Part shown: one piece after another, positions 1 through 8,172 of the stretch | Position numbering within the stretch: the first letter of the stretch is position 1 | Layout of the letters: the number at the start of each line of letters is the position of its first letter | DNA from: Candidatus Tepidifontimicrobium thermophilum | Lineage (GTDB): Bacteria > Sysuimicrobiota > Sysuimicrobiia > Sysuimicrobiales > Sysuimicrobiaceae | Direction: 5' to 3' | DNA length: 64,000 nucleotides | Assembly (NCBI GenBank): GCA_031296405.1 | Contig: JAVKKH010000009.1 | Span: 1-64,000, forward strand | Notes under the pieces: generated by a model | The model's input: only the letters and a program-made list of their open reading frames with translations | What the model was told of the DNA's origin: nothing | Database searches by the model: none | Position numbers and translations under genes: made by a program

Positions 1-236
1 AGCCCTGGCTCTGTGGCCAGGAGCTCCGCGGACAGCGCGTGCAGCCGGGTGCCCAACGCGTACCGTCGCGAGGGCGTACGGCGCAGCAGTCCCGCCGCGC
101 ACAGGGTCTTAAGCAGGGCGTGCACCGTGGACCGCGGCAGGCCCAGCGCTTCTGTCACCTCGCTCAGGGTACGCTCTGGGTGTGCGGCGTCAAACAGGCT
201 CAGCACCGCACCCGCCCGTAACACCGTCAGCAGCAT
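1..236 (-). CDS. IclR-family transcriptional regulator, N-terminal part (cut by window edge)
   Basis: The minus strand reads from an ATG at 236 to the window edge as 78 residues forming a winged helix-turn-helix: a helix ending LSLFDAAHPERTLSEV, the recognition segment LGLPRSTVHALLKTL, then the wing LLRRTPSRRYALGTRLHAL. This is the standard IclR N-terminal layout; the effector domain lies outside the window. It follows the TetR gene in the same direction after a 132-bp gap (237-368) in which I see no gene. Its position at the end of an aromatic-degradation block suggests a pathway regulator (IclR proteins often control aromatic catabolism), but no target site is visible. No other good in-frame start exists upstream. 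Confidence 0.8.
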   Translation of the reverse strand, partial: MLLTVLRAGAVLSLFDAAHPERTLSEVTEALGLPRSTVHALLKTLCAAGLLRRTPSRRYALGTRLHALSAELLATEPG

Positions 237-368
237 TTGCCGCGATGCTAAGGACCCTACGGGGCGCGCGCAATGCCCAGCCTGCGCGGATTTGGTAGCG
301 CAGCCGACCCGGTGCAAACGGACCAGTCCGGGGCCTGGCCCTATTCCCAAGGGCGAGCGCCCACGCGG

Positions 369-971
369 TCAGGAGCCCCGCAGGTAGGTGAACAGGGCGT
401 GCTTACAGCGCTCCCGGGTCTGGGCGTGGGTGGCCTCAGGGTCGGGCTCCTGCAGCCACTGGAGGAACAGACCGTCCACCAGGGCCCGCATCACCGCCGC
501 GGCTTCCTGTACGTCCCGAACCCGGAAGGCCCCTGCCCGCACGCCCTCCTCGATGATCTGGCCGTACACGGCGTCCACAATGCCCCGGAAGGTAGCGCTC
601 AGCTCCTGGAACCGGTGCTGCCGGGCGGCGCTGCTCAGCAGGTCCGTGTAGACGAGGTAGAAGTCCCGGTTGGCTTTGGGATCCACGAAGATGGCGTCGA
701 TGGTAGCCTGGATCTTCTCCTCGGGGGTGCGGGCCCGCCGCACCGCGGCGTAGATGCGCCGGGCCACCCGCGCCAGCACCCACCGCAGCGTGGCCAGGAC
801 CAGGTTCTCCTTGGTCCCGAAGTAATAGAGCAGGATCCCCTTGCTGACCTGCGCCCGATCCGCGACCCGCTGCAGGGAAAGACCCCGCAGGCCCCCCTCC
901 GCCAGCACCTGGTACGTGCAGCGGAGCAGGTGCTCCTGCTTCGGCGACAGCTGCGCCTCCAGCGCCGCCAC
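369..971 (-). CDS. TetR-family regulator, probable repressor of the benzoyl-CoA genes
   Basis: The 200-aa protein has a TetR/AcrR helix-turn-helix at about residues 10-56 (LSLQRVADRAQVSKGILLYYF, with the typical YYF-x-TKE end of the recognition helix) and a BetI-like helical ligand domain to the C-terminus. It is the last gene of a minus-strand run that begins at bcrC, 26 bp after the hemerythrin gene. Palindromes of the kind TetR proteins bind lie just downstream of the predicted -10 boxes of both bcrC (7375-7388) and hcrC (16751-16764). I infer that it represses both promoters, and itself through the bcr operon, until an aromatic acyl-CoA is present. The direct link of this protein to those sites is not proven; the IclR, LuxR and GntR regulators nearby do not normally bind such sites. 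Confidence 0.88.
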   Translation of the reverse strand: MAALEAQLSPKQEHLLRCTYQVLAEGGLRGLSLQRVADRAQVSKGILLYYFGTKENLVLATLRWVLARVARRIYAAVRRARTPEEKIQATIDAIFVDPKANRDFYLVYTDLLSSAARQHRFQELSATFRGIVDAVYGQIIEEGVRAGAFRVRDVQEAAAVMRALVDGLFLQWLQEPDPEATHAQTRERCKHALFTYLRGS

Positions 972-997
972 CGGCGGCCGGAGGCCAGCGCTGGGGT

Positions 998-1540
998 CTA
1001 CGACGGTCTGCTCAGGCGCGCGGCCAGCTGCGTCAGCCGTCGGTGCTCCTCCGCTCCCTGCTGATGTTCCACCCCATCATAGCAGCGGCCCACGTCCGCG
1101 TCATCGGACGGGTGCAGCACCGCCTCCCCCATGGGGAACAGGACCTCGTTCTCCTTCGCGATGTGGGCCCGCAGCAGCTCCACGTACTGCCAGGCCAGGT
1201 CCACCACCTCCCCCAGGTCTCCGCGGCCTGCCTCGTACCGGTCCACCGCTTCCGCGATCCTGCGGACCAGCTGGCGCCCCGTCTCGTGTTCGGCCAGCAT
1301 CACGCCGATGGGGCCGCCCTCCCGGGGCACTCCCCGCCGCTCCAGGCACGGGAACAGGCAGTGCTCCTCCTTGCCGTGGTGGCAGCGATCCACGAAGCCC
1401 TGGCTGAAGGCCACCGCCTCGCGGACGTAGCCGGGGTCCAGGCTGCCGCCGGCCTGCACGGCCCGCAGGCGCGCTTCCAGCCCGTCCAGGACGCCCAGGA
1501 TCACCTCGTGGTCTCGGACCAGCTCCTCTGTGGACCGCAC
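998..1540 (-). CDS. Hemerythrin HHE-domain protein
   Basis: The 180-aa protein begins MRSTEELVRDHEVILG and carries a four-helix bundle with the expected diiron ligands: H in RDHEVI, HH and E in CHHGKEEHCLFP, H in LAEHETG, and H/E in AHIAKENEVLFPM. The start is a GTG at 1540, two bases after the SDR stop; the same frame is open further upstream, but there it is the shadow of the SDR gene. HHE proteins bind O2, NO or act as iron-dependent redox sensors. Next to an oxygen-sensitive benzoyl-CoA reductase, an oxygen-scavenging or sensing role is plausible (inference). The tail (about residues 150-180) is rich in H, Q and E and shows no further domain. Confidence 0.82.
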   Translation of the reverse strand: MRSTEELVRDHEVILGVLDGLEARLRAVQAGGSLDPGYVREAVAFSQGFVDRCHHGKEEHCLFPCLERRGVPREGGPIGVMLAEHETGRQLVRRIAEAVDRYEAGRGDLGEVVDLAWQYVELLRAHIAKENEVLFPMGEAVLHPSDDADVGRCYDGVEHQQGAEEHRRLTQLAARLSRPS

Positions 1541-1542
1541 GG

Positions 1543-2298
1543 CTACACCATGGTGAGGCCGCCCGAGACGCTCAGGGTCTGGCCGGTGATGAACGAAGCC
1601 CGGTCGGAGGCCAGGAACACCACCGCCTCCGCCACCTCCTCGGGCCGGGCCATGCGGCGCAGGGGGGTGCTGCGGACGATGGCGTCGATGAGCTTCTCGT
1701 TGCCCGCCTGGATGATCTGCTGCAGCAGGGGAGTGTCCGTGATGCCCGGCGCCACCACGTTCACCCGGATGTTGTGGCGCGCCACCTCCCGCGCCAGGGC
1801 CTTGCTGAAGGCGATCACGGCCCCCTTGGCGCCCGAGTACACGGTCTCGCCTGAAGAGCCCACGCGCCCCGCGTCGGAGCTGATGTTCACCACCACCCCG
1901 CCGCCCCGCTGCACCATGTGGGGCAGGACCACGTGACAGGTGTTCAGCACCCCGCGGAAGTTGATGTTGATCACCCGGTCCCACAGGTCCTCGGTGCTCT
2001 CCAGGAAGGGCACGATGCGATCCCAACCCGCGGCGTTAATGAGCACGTCCACCCGGCCCCAGCGGTCCAGGACCTGCTGCACCGCCTGGGCCACGTGGGC
2101 CCGGTTCGTGACGTCCATGCCCACCGCCAGGGCTTCCCGGTCCTGGCGTCGGATCTCCTCGGCCACCTGTTCGGCACCCTGCGCGTTGATGTCCGCCACC
2201 GCCACCCGCGCCCCTCGAGCGGCCAGGGCCAGGCAGGTTGCCCGACCGATGCCGCTCGCCCCGCCCGTGACCAGCGCCACGCGATCCTGGAACTCCAT
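1543..2298 (-). CDS. badH: SDR dehydrogenase, 2-hydroxycyclohexanecarboxyl-CoA dehydrogenase-like (BadH-like)
   Basis: The 251-aa classical SDR has the nucleotide motif VTGGASGIG (about residue 10), NAAGWD (about 88), the catalytic Ser/Tyr/Lys set in ISSDAGRVGSSGETVYSGAK and the end ITGQTLSVSGGLTMV. From memory, the NAGWD, SDAxRVGSSGE and SVSGGLTM strings are those of Rhodopseudomonas BadH, which oxidises 2-hydroxycyclohexane-1-carboxyl-CoA to the 2-keto compound during benzoate ring beta-oxidation. Position agrees: it lies downstream of the benzoyl-CoA reductase and amidohydrolase genes. An FabG-like 3-hydroxyacyl-CoA dehydrogenase is the alternative. ATG start with AGGGGAG upstream (AGGGGAGC-ATG). 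Confidence 0.75.
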   Translation of the reverse strand: MEFQDRVALVTGGASGIGRATCLALAARGARVAVADINAQGAEQVAEEIRRQDREALAVGMDVTNRAHVAQAVQQVLDRWGRVDVLINAAGWDRIVPFLESTEDLWDRVININFRGVLNTCHVVLPHMVQRGGGVVVNISSDAGRVGSSGETVYSGAKGAVIAFSKALAREVARHNIRVNVVAPGITDTPLLQQIIQAGNEKLIDAIVRSTPLRRMARPEEVAEAVVFLASDRASFITGQTLSVSGGLTMV

Positions 2299-2345
2299 GC
2301 TCCCCTCCGCCTCAGGATGGTCGGGGTCCCGGCCGCAGACGACGC

Positions 2346-3218
2346 CTAGCCGGCCCGCACGGGGACCTCCAGCCGGAACAGTTCGACGGCGTTGTCCCGC
2401 ACCACCTTCCGGTACACCTCAGGCTTCAGCCCCAGGGCCCGGAGCTGCTCCAGGCTCTGCTTCCACGGCAGCCCGTTGGTCCCCCACAGGCACCGGTCCT
2501 GGCCCAGGCGGCTGTTCATGAACTGCACCAGCTCCGGCTTCAGGTACTTGGGCATCCATGCGTCGATGCCGATCCACACGGTCTCCCACTTGTAGCACAC
2601 GGAGATGAGCTCCTCCACCCAGGGCCAGCCCGTGTGGGCCCCCACCACCTTCAGGGTCGGGAAGTCGCAGAGGATCCGGTCCAGGTAAATTGGACGGCCG
2701 TGCTCCGAGGGCATGCCCTCCAGCACGTGTCCCACCTGCATGGACACCGGGACGTCCAGCTCCACGCACTTGGCGTACAGGGGGTACATGCGTCGGTCGT
2801 GGAGGGGGATGTCGAAGCCGTAGATGTGGACGTACACCCCCTTGAACCCGTGCTGCTTGACCGCCCGCTCGATCTCCTGCAGGCTCTCCGTGATCCGGTA
2901 CGGGTTGTAGCCCGCCAGCCCCACGAACCGGTCGGGGTAGCGGGTGGTGTACTGCAGGACCTCCTCCAGCTGGGTGTCCATGTACATCCAGTGGTTGCGG
3001 TGGGACCACATCTTGCACTGGGTGATGAACACCTTCTCCACCCCGGCCTCGTCCATGGCCGCCAGCATGGCCTCGAAGCTGGGGAAGCTGGGCAGGCTGC
3101 CGCCCAGGGCCCGCTCCATGCGGCAGACCAGCTCCCCCTCCTTGGCCTTGTTCCACCGCGCGATGAACTCCGGGGTCGCTACGTAGTACATGAAGTCGAT
3201 GGCCCGCACGTCCTCCAT
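2346..3218 (-). CDS. Amidohydrolase-2-family protein lacking the usual metal ligands
   Basis: The 290-aa protein has the TIM-barrel layout of the ACMSD/amidohydrolase-2 family: GLAGYNPYRI, GFKGVYVHIYGFD, VSMQVGHVLEG, LKVVGAHTGWPWVEE and LWGTNGLPW at the expected places. The N-terminal metal site is absent: instead of a D-x-H-x-H string the start reads AIDFMYYVATPEF, and the C-terminal catalytic Asp of the usual GTDxP motif is Asn (GTNGLP). Only the two later histidines remain. It sits between the benzoyl-CoA reductase genes (26-bp gap) and the BadH-like SDR, so it may act on a ring intermediate, for example as a ring hydrolase or lyase, or bind ligand without catalysis. Function unknown. ATG preceded by GGAGG at 7 nt. 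Confidence 0.75.
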   Translation of the reverse strand: MEDVRAIDFMYYVATPEFIARWNKAKEGELVCRMERALGGSLPSFPSFEAMLAAMDEAGVEKVFITQCKMWSHRNHWMYMDTQLEEVLQYTTRYPDRFVGLAGYNPYRITESLQEIERAVKQHGFKGVYVHIYGFDIPLHDRRMYPLYAKCVELDVPVSMQVGHVLEGMPSEHGRPIYLDRILCDFPTLKVVGAHTGWPWVEELISVCYKWETVWIGIDAWMPKYLKPELVQFMNSRLGQDRCLWGTNGLPWKQSLEQLRALGLKPEVYRKVVRDNAVELFRLEVPVRAG

Positions 3219-3243
3219 CCGCCCACCTCCCTCCTGGCTCCGC

Positions 3244-4047
3244 TCAGGCGGTGGCCCGCTGCGCGGTCCGGCGAAGCCGTTCCTGGGCCAGCTGGGCCGC
3301 CCCGAGGGCCGCCGCGTACACCCCCTCCTCTTCCGGCGGGACCACGAAGCTCACCCGCAGGTCCTGCTCCAGGCACCGGCGCATCAGCGGGACCCGGGTG
3401 AGGCCTCCGGTCAGCACGTACTGGGGTTCGCCCCGCAGGCGCTTCACCAACTGGCCGGCCCGGCCGGCCAGGGCCACGATGGCGCCCGCGCACACGTCCT
3501 CCGCGCTGCGACCGGCCACCAGGTGGTTGATCACCTCACTCTCCGCGAACACCGCGCACACGCTGCTCACCACCGCGGGGTCCTGGGCCGCCTCCGCCAG
3601 GCGGGCGATGTCCGCGGCGGTGTAGCCCATGTAGCGCATGGTCTTCTCGAGGAACGCCCCGCTGCCCGCCGCGCACTTGTCGTTCAGCCGGAAGGCCCGC
3701 ACCCGACCCCGCTCGTCCACCCGGATGGCCTTCACGTTCTGCCCGCCGATGTCCAGGATGGTCCGGGCGTCGGGGTACAGGCGGTGGATGGCCCACGCCT
3801 GCGCCGTGAGGTCGGTGAGCGCGAGGTCCCGGAAGGGGACCATGTGGCGGCCGTAGCCGGTGGCGGCCACGTAGCCCACGTCCTCGCGCCGGAGCCCCGC
3901 ACTCTCCAGGGCTGCCGAAAGCCCCCGCTCCGCGGCCCGGGCGAAGTTGAACCCCGTGGGCGACAGGCTGCGGCCCAACACCTTCCCGTCGTGGCACAGC
4001 ACCACCTTCGTGTAGGTGGCGCCCACGTCGATCCCGGCCACCAGCAT
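3244..4047 (-). CDS. bzdQ: Benzoyl-CoA reductase, ATPase/electron-activating subunit (BcrA/BcrD/BzdQ-like)
   Basis: The 267-aa member of the BadF/BadG/BcrA/BcrD/HgdC ATPase family has the sugar-kinase/actin fold motifs GIDVGATYTK (residues 5-14) and LDIGGQNVKAIRVD, and the two cysteines that bridge a 4Fe-4S cluster between partner subunits (NDKCAAGSGAF and SVCAVFAESEV). It hydrolyses ATP to drive low-potential electrons from ferredoxin into the catalytic subunits. A second, different ATPase gene ends two bases upstream; a pair of short (about 270 aa) ATPases is the Azoarcus Bzd arrangement, while 2-hydroxyacyl-CoA dehydratases have only one. Symbol assigned by gene order. The frame stays open upstream of 4047 but there it only shadows the neighbour. 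Confidence 0.85.
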   Translation of the reverse strand: MLVAGIDVGATYTKVVLCHDGKVLGRSLSPTGFNFARAAERGLSAALESAGLRREDVGYVAATGYGRHMVPFRDLALTDLTAQAWAIHRLYPDARTILDIGGQNVKAIRVDERGRVRAFRLNDKCAAGSGAFLEKTMRYMGYTAADIARLAEAAQDPAVVSSVCAVFAESEVINHLVAGRSAEDVCAGAIVALAGRAGQLVKRLRGEPQYVLTGGLTRVPLMRRCLEQDLRVSFVVPPEEEGVYAAALGAAQLAQERLRRTAQRATA

Positions 4048-4049
4048 GG

Positions 4050-4883
4050 CTACTGCCCTCCCGCGGCCACGGCCGCCCCCGCCCGCTCGCCCAGCAGGAC
4101 GTGGTCCAGGGCGAACAGGGCGGCGCCGATGGCGCCACAGAAGTGGGACTCCTCGCTGACGTTCACCGGAACCCCGCTCATCTCCCGGATCAGGTGCACC
4201 ATGGCCACGTTGCGGGCCACGCCGCCCGTGAAGGTGAGCTCGGGCTCGATCCCGACCCGGCGAAGCAGGGACAGGCTGCGCGACGCGATGGAGGCGTGCA
4301 CCCCCATGAGGATGTCCTCCACCTTGCGCCCCCTCGCCAGCCAACCCAGGATCTCCGACTCCGCGAACACCGTGCACGTGGTGGTGATGGTCACGGGGTT
4401 GCGGGCCGTCAGAGCCAGGGGGCCCAGCTCCCCCAGGGGGATCTCCAGGGCCGCAGACGCCGCCCCCAGGAACCGGCCCGTGCCCGCAGAGCACTTGTCG
4501 TTCATGCAGAAGTCCAGCACCTCCCCCCCGGGCCCCACCCGGATGGCCTTGGTGTCCTGGCCGCCGATGTCCAGCACCGTGCGGGTGTTGGGGAACAAAA
4601 AGCACGCTCCCCGGGCGTGGCAGCTGATCTCCGTCACCTGGGTGTCCCCGAACTCCACCTTGAAGCGGCCGTAGCCGGTGCCCACGGTGTACTCCACGTC
4701 CTCCGGGGACAGCCCCGCTTCCTCCAGGGCAGCCTCGAAGGCGGCCCGGGCCGCCTCGTTCAGCCGCGCCCCCGTGTCCACCAGGGCCCGGCCCACGATC
4801 TCGCGCTCCGGGCTCAGGATCACCGCCTTGGTCTGGGTGGACCCCACGTCCACCCCCGCCACCACCTTCCTGGCACCCCACAT
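4050..4883 (-). CDS. bzdP: Benzoyl-CoA reductase, second ATPase subunit (BzdP-like)
   Basis: The 277-aa protein is a paralog of the following gene with [24 protein letters not shown], the cluster cysteines in [14 protein letters not shown] and [13 protein letters not shown], and a C-terminal FTGGVARN phosphate motif. It would form the heterodimeric ATPase module of a class I benzoyl-CoA reductase, bound to one 4Fe-4S cluster at the dimer interface. The ATG at 4883 lies 11 nt after a GGAGG; a GTG at 4889 with 5-nt spacing is an equally good start (279 aa). The upstream stop at 4892-4894 is 8 bp away, so the four genes form a tight operon. Confidence 0.85.
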   Translation of the reverse strand: MWGARKVVAGVDVGSTQTKAVILSPEREIVGRALVDTGARLNEAARAAFEAALEEAGLSPEDVEYTVGTGYGRFKVEFGDTQVTEISCHARGACFLFPNTRTVLDIGGQDTKAIRVGPGGEVLDFCMNDKCSAGTGRFLGAASAALEIPLGELGPLALTARNPVTITTTCTVFAESEILGWLARGRKVEDILMGVHASIASRSLSLLRRVGIEPELTFTGGVARNVAMVHLIREMSGVPVNVSEESHFCGAIGAALFALDHVLLGERAGAAVAAGGQ

Positions 4884-4891
4884 CTTCACGC

Positions 4892-6190
4892 TCACCTCCC
4901 CGCCGTAGCCTTGTGCGCCGCCAGCGCCTCGAAGAACGCGTCCACACGGTTCTTGATCTGCGCGTCCGACCACAGCCGCGGGTCCACCAGGTCCGACTGG
5001 ATGAACAGACCTGGCACGTTCCGCTGCACCCGCATCCACTCCCGCACGTCCGGCAGCCCCGTGCTGGTCGTCCGGCAGCTCTTCACCCCGTGGAAGCAGA
5101 TGCCGTCCACCTTCCAGTCCCGCACCACCTGGTCCAGCCACTCCTGCTGGTAGAACATGGCGCCGGTCCAGCCCCAGTACGTGGCCCGCACCATCTGCTC
5201 CGCGAAGCTCTCCAGGGGCCGGCTGAGGTCGTAGCGGAAGCCCGGCAGGAAGCCTCCGCCCGCGAACACCATGTAGGTGCTGTGCACGAACACCCCGCCC
5301 CAGGAGCTGAACAGCTCCACGAACCGGCGGAAGTGGCTGTAGCAGGCGGTCCCCACCAGCACCAGCCGGAACCGCTCGTCCGGCACTGCCGCCATCCCCA
5401 GCCGCACCCGCTCCCGCATCTCCTCCAGGGCCAGCTCGAAGTACCGGGTGCCCTCGGGGGTCCCCCGGTACAGGTTGGCGATCCCCTGGTAGGTGACGCC
5501 CTCCAGGGGCGCGTTGAAGGGGGCGGGGACGTGGCGGTTCGTGTCGCACACCGCGTGGTACAGCTCTGCCATGCGGTTGGCCTCCCGCAGGTGCTCCCGG
5601 AACCGGTCGATGTCGAAGGGCTTTCCGGTGACCCGCTCGCACAGCTCGACGAGCTCCCGCAGTTGGCCCAGGACGTAGCGACAGTCGTTCTCGAAGGTCT
5701 CGCGGAAGGCCTCCGTGCCCTCCCGCAGCGACTCCCGGCCCCGCCAGCCGGGCAGGTCGAAGGTGAACACCGGACAGCCGTAGTAGTGTTCCCAGAACTC
5801 CGCCCACTTGATGTACGTGTTGCACACGTTGTTGGTGACCACCAGGGCTGGCTTCGGGACCCGCCCGTAGGGGTGCTCGCCCTGCTTGAGCTGCACCCCC
5901 ACGTCCGCCTTCACGTACCCGCAGATGTCGGGCGAGAACCCGTAGTCCTCCGCCAGCTGGATGTATGCCTGCGACTGGCCCCGGATGGCGGTCTGCAGGG
6001 AGGTGATCTCCGGGGCGTTGATGACGAAGTCGAAGGTCAGGAGCAGCTCCGAAAGAGGCGCCATCACGAACACGTACGCAGCGGGGTGTCCCGTCTGGGC
6101 CGCCTCCGTCATCCGCTGCCACCAAAGGTCCATCAGCCGCCGGCCCTCCCGGCGGCTTGTGCCCAGGATCTCCTGCGCCGACGTACTCAC
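4892..6190 (-). CDS. bzdO: Benzoyl-CoA reductase, BcrB/BzdO-type catalytic subunit
   Basis: The 432-aa protein belongs to the 2-hydroxyacyl-CoA dehydratase D family (HgdB/BcrB). Its length matches BcrB/BzdO (about 430-450 aa) better than dehydratase subunits (about 380). Recognisable parts are the N-terminal region [48 protein letters not shown] and the C-terminal [17 protein letters not shown] with conserved cysteines likely to hold a 4Fe-4S cluster. With bzdN it forms the site where benzoyl-CoA is reduced to cyclohexa-1,5-diene-1-carbonyl-CoA. The GTG at 6190 follows AGGGGG at a 6-nt spacing; a GTG at 6205 that overlaps the bzdN stop is the alternative. Confidence 0.83.
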   Translation of the reverse strand: MSTSAQEILGTSRREGRRLMDLWWQRMTEAAQTGHPAAYVFVMAPLSELLLTFDFVINAPEITSLQTAIRGQSQAYIQLAEDYGFSPDICGYVKADVGVQLKQGEHPYGRVPKPALVVTNNVCNTYIKWAEFWEHYYGCPVFTFDLPGWRGRESLREGTEAFRETFENDCRYVLGQLRELVELCERVTGKPFDIDRFREHLREANRMAELYHAVCDTNRHVPAPFNAPLEGVTYQGIANLYRGTPEGTRYFELALEEMRERVRLGMAAVPDERFRLVLVGTACYSHFRRFVELFSSWGGVFVHSTYMVFAGGGFLPGFRYDLSRPLESFAEQMVRATYWGWTGAMFYQQEWLDQVVRDWKVDGICFHGVKSCRTTSTGLPDVREWMRVQRNVPGLFIQSDLVDPRLWSDAQIKNRVDAFFEALAAHKATAGR

Positions 6191-6201
6191 ACCGCACCCC
6201 C

Positions 6202-7359
6202 TCACGCAAACTGGAACAGCAACGACTCCGCGAAGGTCTCCACTTCCATGCCCACCTGCTCGAACACCGTCATGGTCTCCTCGAACTCCATCACCAGGTG
6301 CGGGATCCCCGCGGCGTCCAGGGCCCGGCTGTAGTTCACCTGCTCCTCCAGCCCGGGCTCGCACATCTTGGCCGCGGCCACGATGGCGGCCTCCGCCCCC
6401 GCCTCCCGGATCCGCCGCAGGAGCATCTCCGCCTTGGGCTTGCGGGGGTCCCGCTGCACGGGGCTGTAGCTGCTGCGGTTGAGGTAGCTGTCGGCCAGGT
6501 TCCGCCAGGGGTCACCGTCCAGGGGGACGTCCTCGGTGATCCACCGCAGCCCGATCATGAGGTCGTCGTCCACGATGTAGCAGGCGTTCTGGATCACCGC
6601 CAGCATGTCCAGCGGCGGCTGCTCGCAGAACCCGCCCTCCAACACCACCCGGATGCGGTCCTGCTTCTTGGCGGGCCGCTGGGGCACTAGCTCCAGCACG
6701 CGCCGCAGCAGGGCGTTGTGCTCCTCCCGGGGCATCAGGCCCGCGGAGCGCACCAGCAGGTAGCTTTCGACCGCGCTCAGCAGCCACGGGGTCTCCCGCT
6801 TGATCCGGTACACCTCCCGCAGCAGCCTGCGGTTCTCGTTGAACAGGGCGATGCTGGCCCGCAGGGCGTCGTCGGTGATGGGGCGGCCGCTCAGCTCCTC
6901 GATCACGCGGCCGATGCGGCGGTACTCCCCCACCAGGTAGTCCACCGCGTAAGCGCTGCTGGCGTTGTGCGGGTGGTAGAGGGTCTCCACCCGCATCTGG
7001 GGGAAGCTGCGCACCCACACCCCGCAGCCGTTGCGGGCGGCGTCGCAGATGTTGGGCACCACCATGAGGCTCAGGAAGTCCAGCCGCCCCGACAGCGCCA
7101 GCTCCAGGGAGCTGCGGACGATGGAGCACACGAAGGCGGCGATGCGGGCGTCCGCCTGCCGCACCTGGACGGTCCCGCCCGCGCCCGCGATCTTCACGGG
7201 CAGCAGGCCTGCCGCGTGGGCTACCTCCTCGGGGAAGAACACCTGGAAGTGGCCCACCACCTTGCCCTGGGGATTCGCCTCCAGCCACCGCCGCACCGCG
7301 GGGAACGAGGGGTCCTCCACCAGGGCCCTCAGGTCGTCGAAGATCCGCTCCAGCTCCAT
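6202..7359 (-). CDS. bzdN: Benzoyl-CoA reductase, BcrC/BzdN-type catalytic subunit
   Basis: The 385-aa protein is a second HgdB/HgdC-type dehydratase-D-family subunit and is the first gene of the reductase operon, as bcrC/bzdN is in known clusters. Typical parts are [20 protein letters not shown] near the N-terminus, [40 protein letters not shown], and the [10 protein letters not shown] signature that holds a cluster cysteine. The gene order C-B-ATPase-ATPase, with two different ATPases, supports benzoyl-CoA reductase over 2-hydroxyglutaryl- or lactoyl-type dehydratase. Substrate could also be a related aryl-CoA (for example 3-hydroxybenzoyl-CoA). A predicted promoter and TetR-type operator lie just upstream. 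Confidence 0.83.
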   Translation of the reverse strand: MELERIFDDLRALVEDPSFPAVRRWLEANPQGKVVGHFQVFFPEEVAHAAGLLPVKIAGAGGTVQVRQADARIAAFVCSIVRSSLELALSGRLDFLSLMVVPNICDAARNGCGVWVRSFPQMRVETLYHPHNASSAYAVDYLVGEYRRIGRVIEELSGRPITDDALRASIALFNENRRLLREVYRIKRETPWLLSAVESYLLVRSAGLMPREEHNALLRRVLELVPQRPAKKQDRIRVVLEGGFCEQPPLDMLAVIQNACYIVDDDLMIGLRWITEDVPLDGDPWRNLADSYLNRSSYSPVQRDPRKPKAEMLLRRIREAGAEAAIVAAAKMCEPGLEEQVNYSRALDAAGIPHLVMEFEETMTVFEQVGMEVETFAESLLFQFA

Positions 7360-7374
7360 GGCGTAACCCTCTTA

Positions 7375-7388
7375 TCCGACCGGTCAGT
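7375..7388. promoter_or_regulatory. TetR-type operator upstream of bzdN
   Basis: TCCGACCGGTCAGT matches 12 of 14 bases of the perfect palindrome ACTGACCGGTCAGT found upstream of hcrC; the inner GACCGGTC is a perfect palindrome in both. It lies 16 bp before the bzdN start codon and 3 bp downstream of the predicted -10 box, where a repressor would block transcription. I noticed no further copy of this palindrome in a non-coding stretch of the window. Confidence 0.6.
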
Positions 7389-7391
7389 CAA

Positions 7392-7420
7392 ACCGTACCC
7401 TCTAAGACGCGCAAGTCCAA
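7392..7420 (-). promoter_or_regulatory. Candidate sigma-70 promoter of the benzoyl-CoA reductase operon
   Basis: On the minus strand TTGGAC (7415-7420) and TACGGT (7392-7397) are separated by 17 bp. The same plan, TTGnnn-N17-TACGnn followed by the palindromic operator, occurs upstream of hcrC, which raises the value of otherwise weak boxes. Confidence 0.42.
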
Positions 7421-7433
7421 TGGTCCGGATGCT

Positions 7434-8156
7434 TCATCTTTCGTGGTGCGTCTGATCCACCAGGGCGTTGCGGGGGAACAGGCCCTCCTTCAACGCGCGC
7501 GCCACCGCCTCGGCCCGGGTGTGGGCGCCCAGCTTGCGCATGAGGTTCTGCACGTGGTTGCGCACGGTGGCGGTAGACAGGAACAGGGCCCGGGCGATGG
7601 CCTGGGTGTCCATCCCCTGAGCCAGCAGGCTCAGCACCTCCCGCTCCCTCCGGGTGAGGGGCTGGCTAGCCGCGGCCCCGGCGTCGAACCCCTCCCGCTG
7701 GGTGAGCAGGTCCACCAGCTCCTCCACCCGGCGCTGGTGGGTGATGTCCCTGAACAGGTGTACGACCCAGTGTTCGTCCTCGTCCGGCCCGAACCGCACC
7801 ACCAGGGTGCTCTGGTTCACCCAGACGTACCGGCCCTCCCGGCTCCGGTAGCACACGTCCCGGGGCGGGATGGGCTCGCCCGTGCGGGCCATCACGAACT
7901 CCGGGCACCCTGGGCAGCACACCAGGTGGCCGGTTCGGTCGTGTCCGGTGACCACCCGGTAACACGGCCGGCCCAGCACGTCCTCCTTCCGCCAGCCCAA
8001 AAGCCGTTCCGCAGCCGTGTTCCACAGCACCACCCGCTGCCGGCCGTCCACCACCATGACGGCTTCCCCGGCCCGCTCTAGCGCCTCTCGCAGGACCCGC
8101 ACCGCGTCCGCGGTCAGCCGGGGTCCCGGTACCATCTGCGCCCGCCCCACTCCCAT
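7434..8156 (-). CDS. PAS-LuxR transcriptional regulator with cysteine-rich PAS domain
   Basis: The 240-aa protein has one PAS domain (about residues 20-150; VLREALERAGEAVMVVDG, then VLWNTAAERLLGWRKEDVLG) and a C-terminal LuxR/GerE helix-turn-helix (LTRREREVLSLLAQGMDTQA, then the recognition helix FLSTATVRNHVQNLMRKLG). The PAS domain holds a cysteine group in GRPCYRV and VCCPGCPEF, as in a common but little-studied PAS class that may sense redox state or bind a metal or haem. It starts at ATG 8156 after AGGAGG (9 nt), 16 bp after the dienoyl-CoA hydratase stop, so it is transcribed with that run, and its end precedes the bzdN promoter. Likely a pathway activator; the target is unknown. Confidence 0.83.
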   Translation of the reverse strand: MGVGRAQMVPGPRLTADAVRVLREALERAGEAVMVVDGRQRVVLWNTAAERLLGWRKEDVLGRPCYRVVTGHDRTGHLVCCPGCPEFVMARTGEPIPPRDVCYRSREGRYVWVNQSTLVVRFGPDEDEHWVVHLFRDITHQRRVEELVDLLTQREGFDAGAAASQPLTRREREVLSLLAQGMDTQAIARALFLSTATVRNHVQNLMRKLGAHTRAEAVARALKEGLFPRNALVDQTHHER

Positions 8157-8172
8157 TGCCAGTCGCCTCCTC

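Noticed and set aside
351-362. Palindrome GGGCGAGCGCCC downstream of the TetR gene as a terminator
   Set aside because: The loop would be only two bases and there is no U-tract.
273-1064. Long plus-strand open frames opposite the TetR and hemerythrin genes
   Set aside because: They are antisense shadows caused by high GC; their Pro/Arg/His/Gly-rich translations have no domain, and the minus strand carries clear proteins.
998-2026. A 342-aa hemerythrin protein with a long N-terminal extension
   Set aside because: The first half is the shifted frame of the BadH-like SDR; the GTG at 1540, next to the SDR stop, is the natural start.
4050-6364. Apparent fusions of reductase ATPases with upstream subunits (719- and 567-aa frames)
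   Set aside because: The upstream parts are out-of-frame readings of the neighbours; internal starts with Shine-Dalgarno give normal-sized subunits.
3244-7359. 2-hydroxyglutaryl-CoA dehydratase operon
   Set aside because: Dehydratases have a single activator ATPase; here two different ATPases follow BcrC- and BcrB-sized subunits, and hcr and dch genes are linked.
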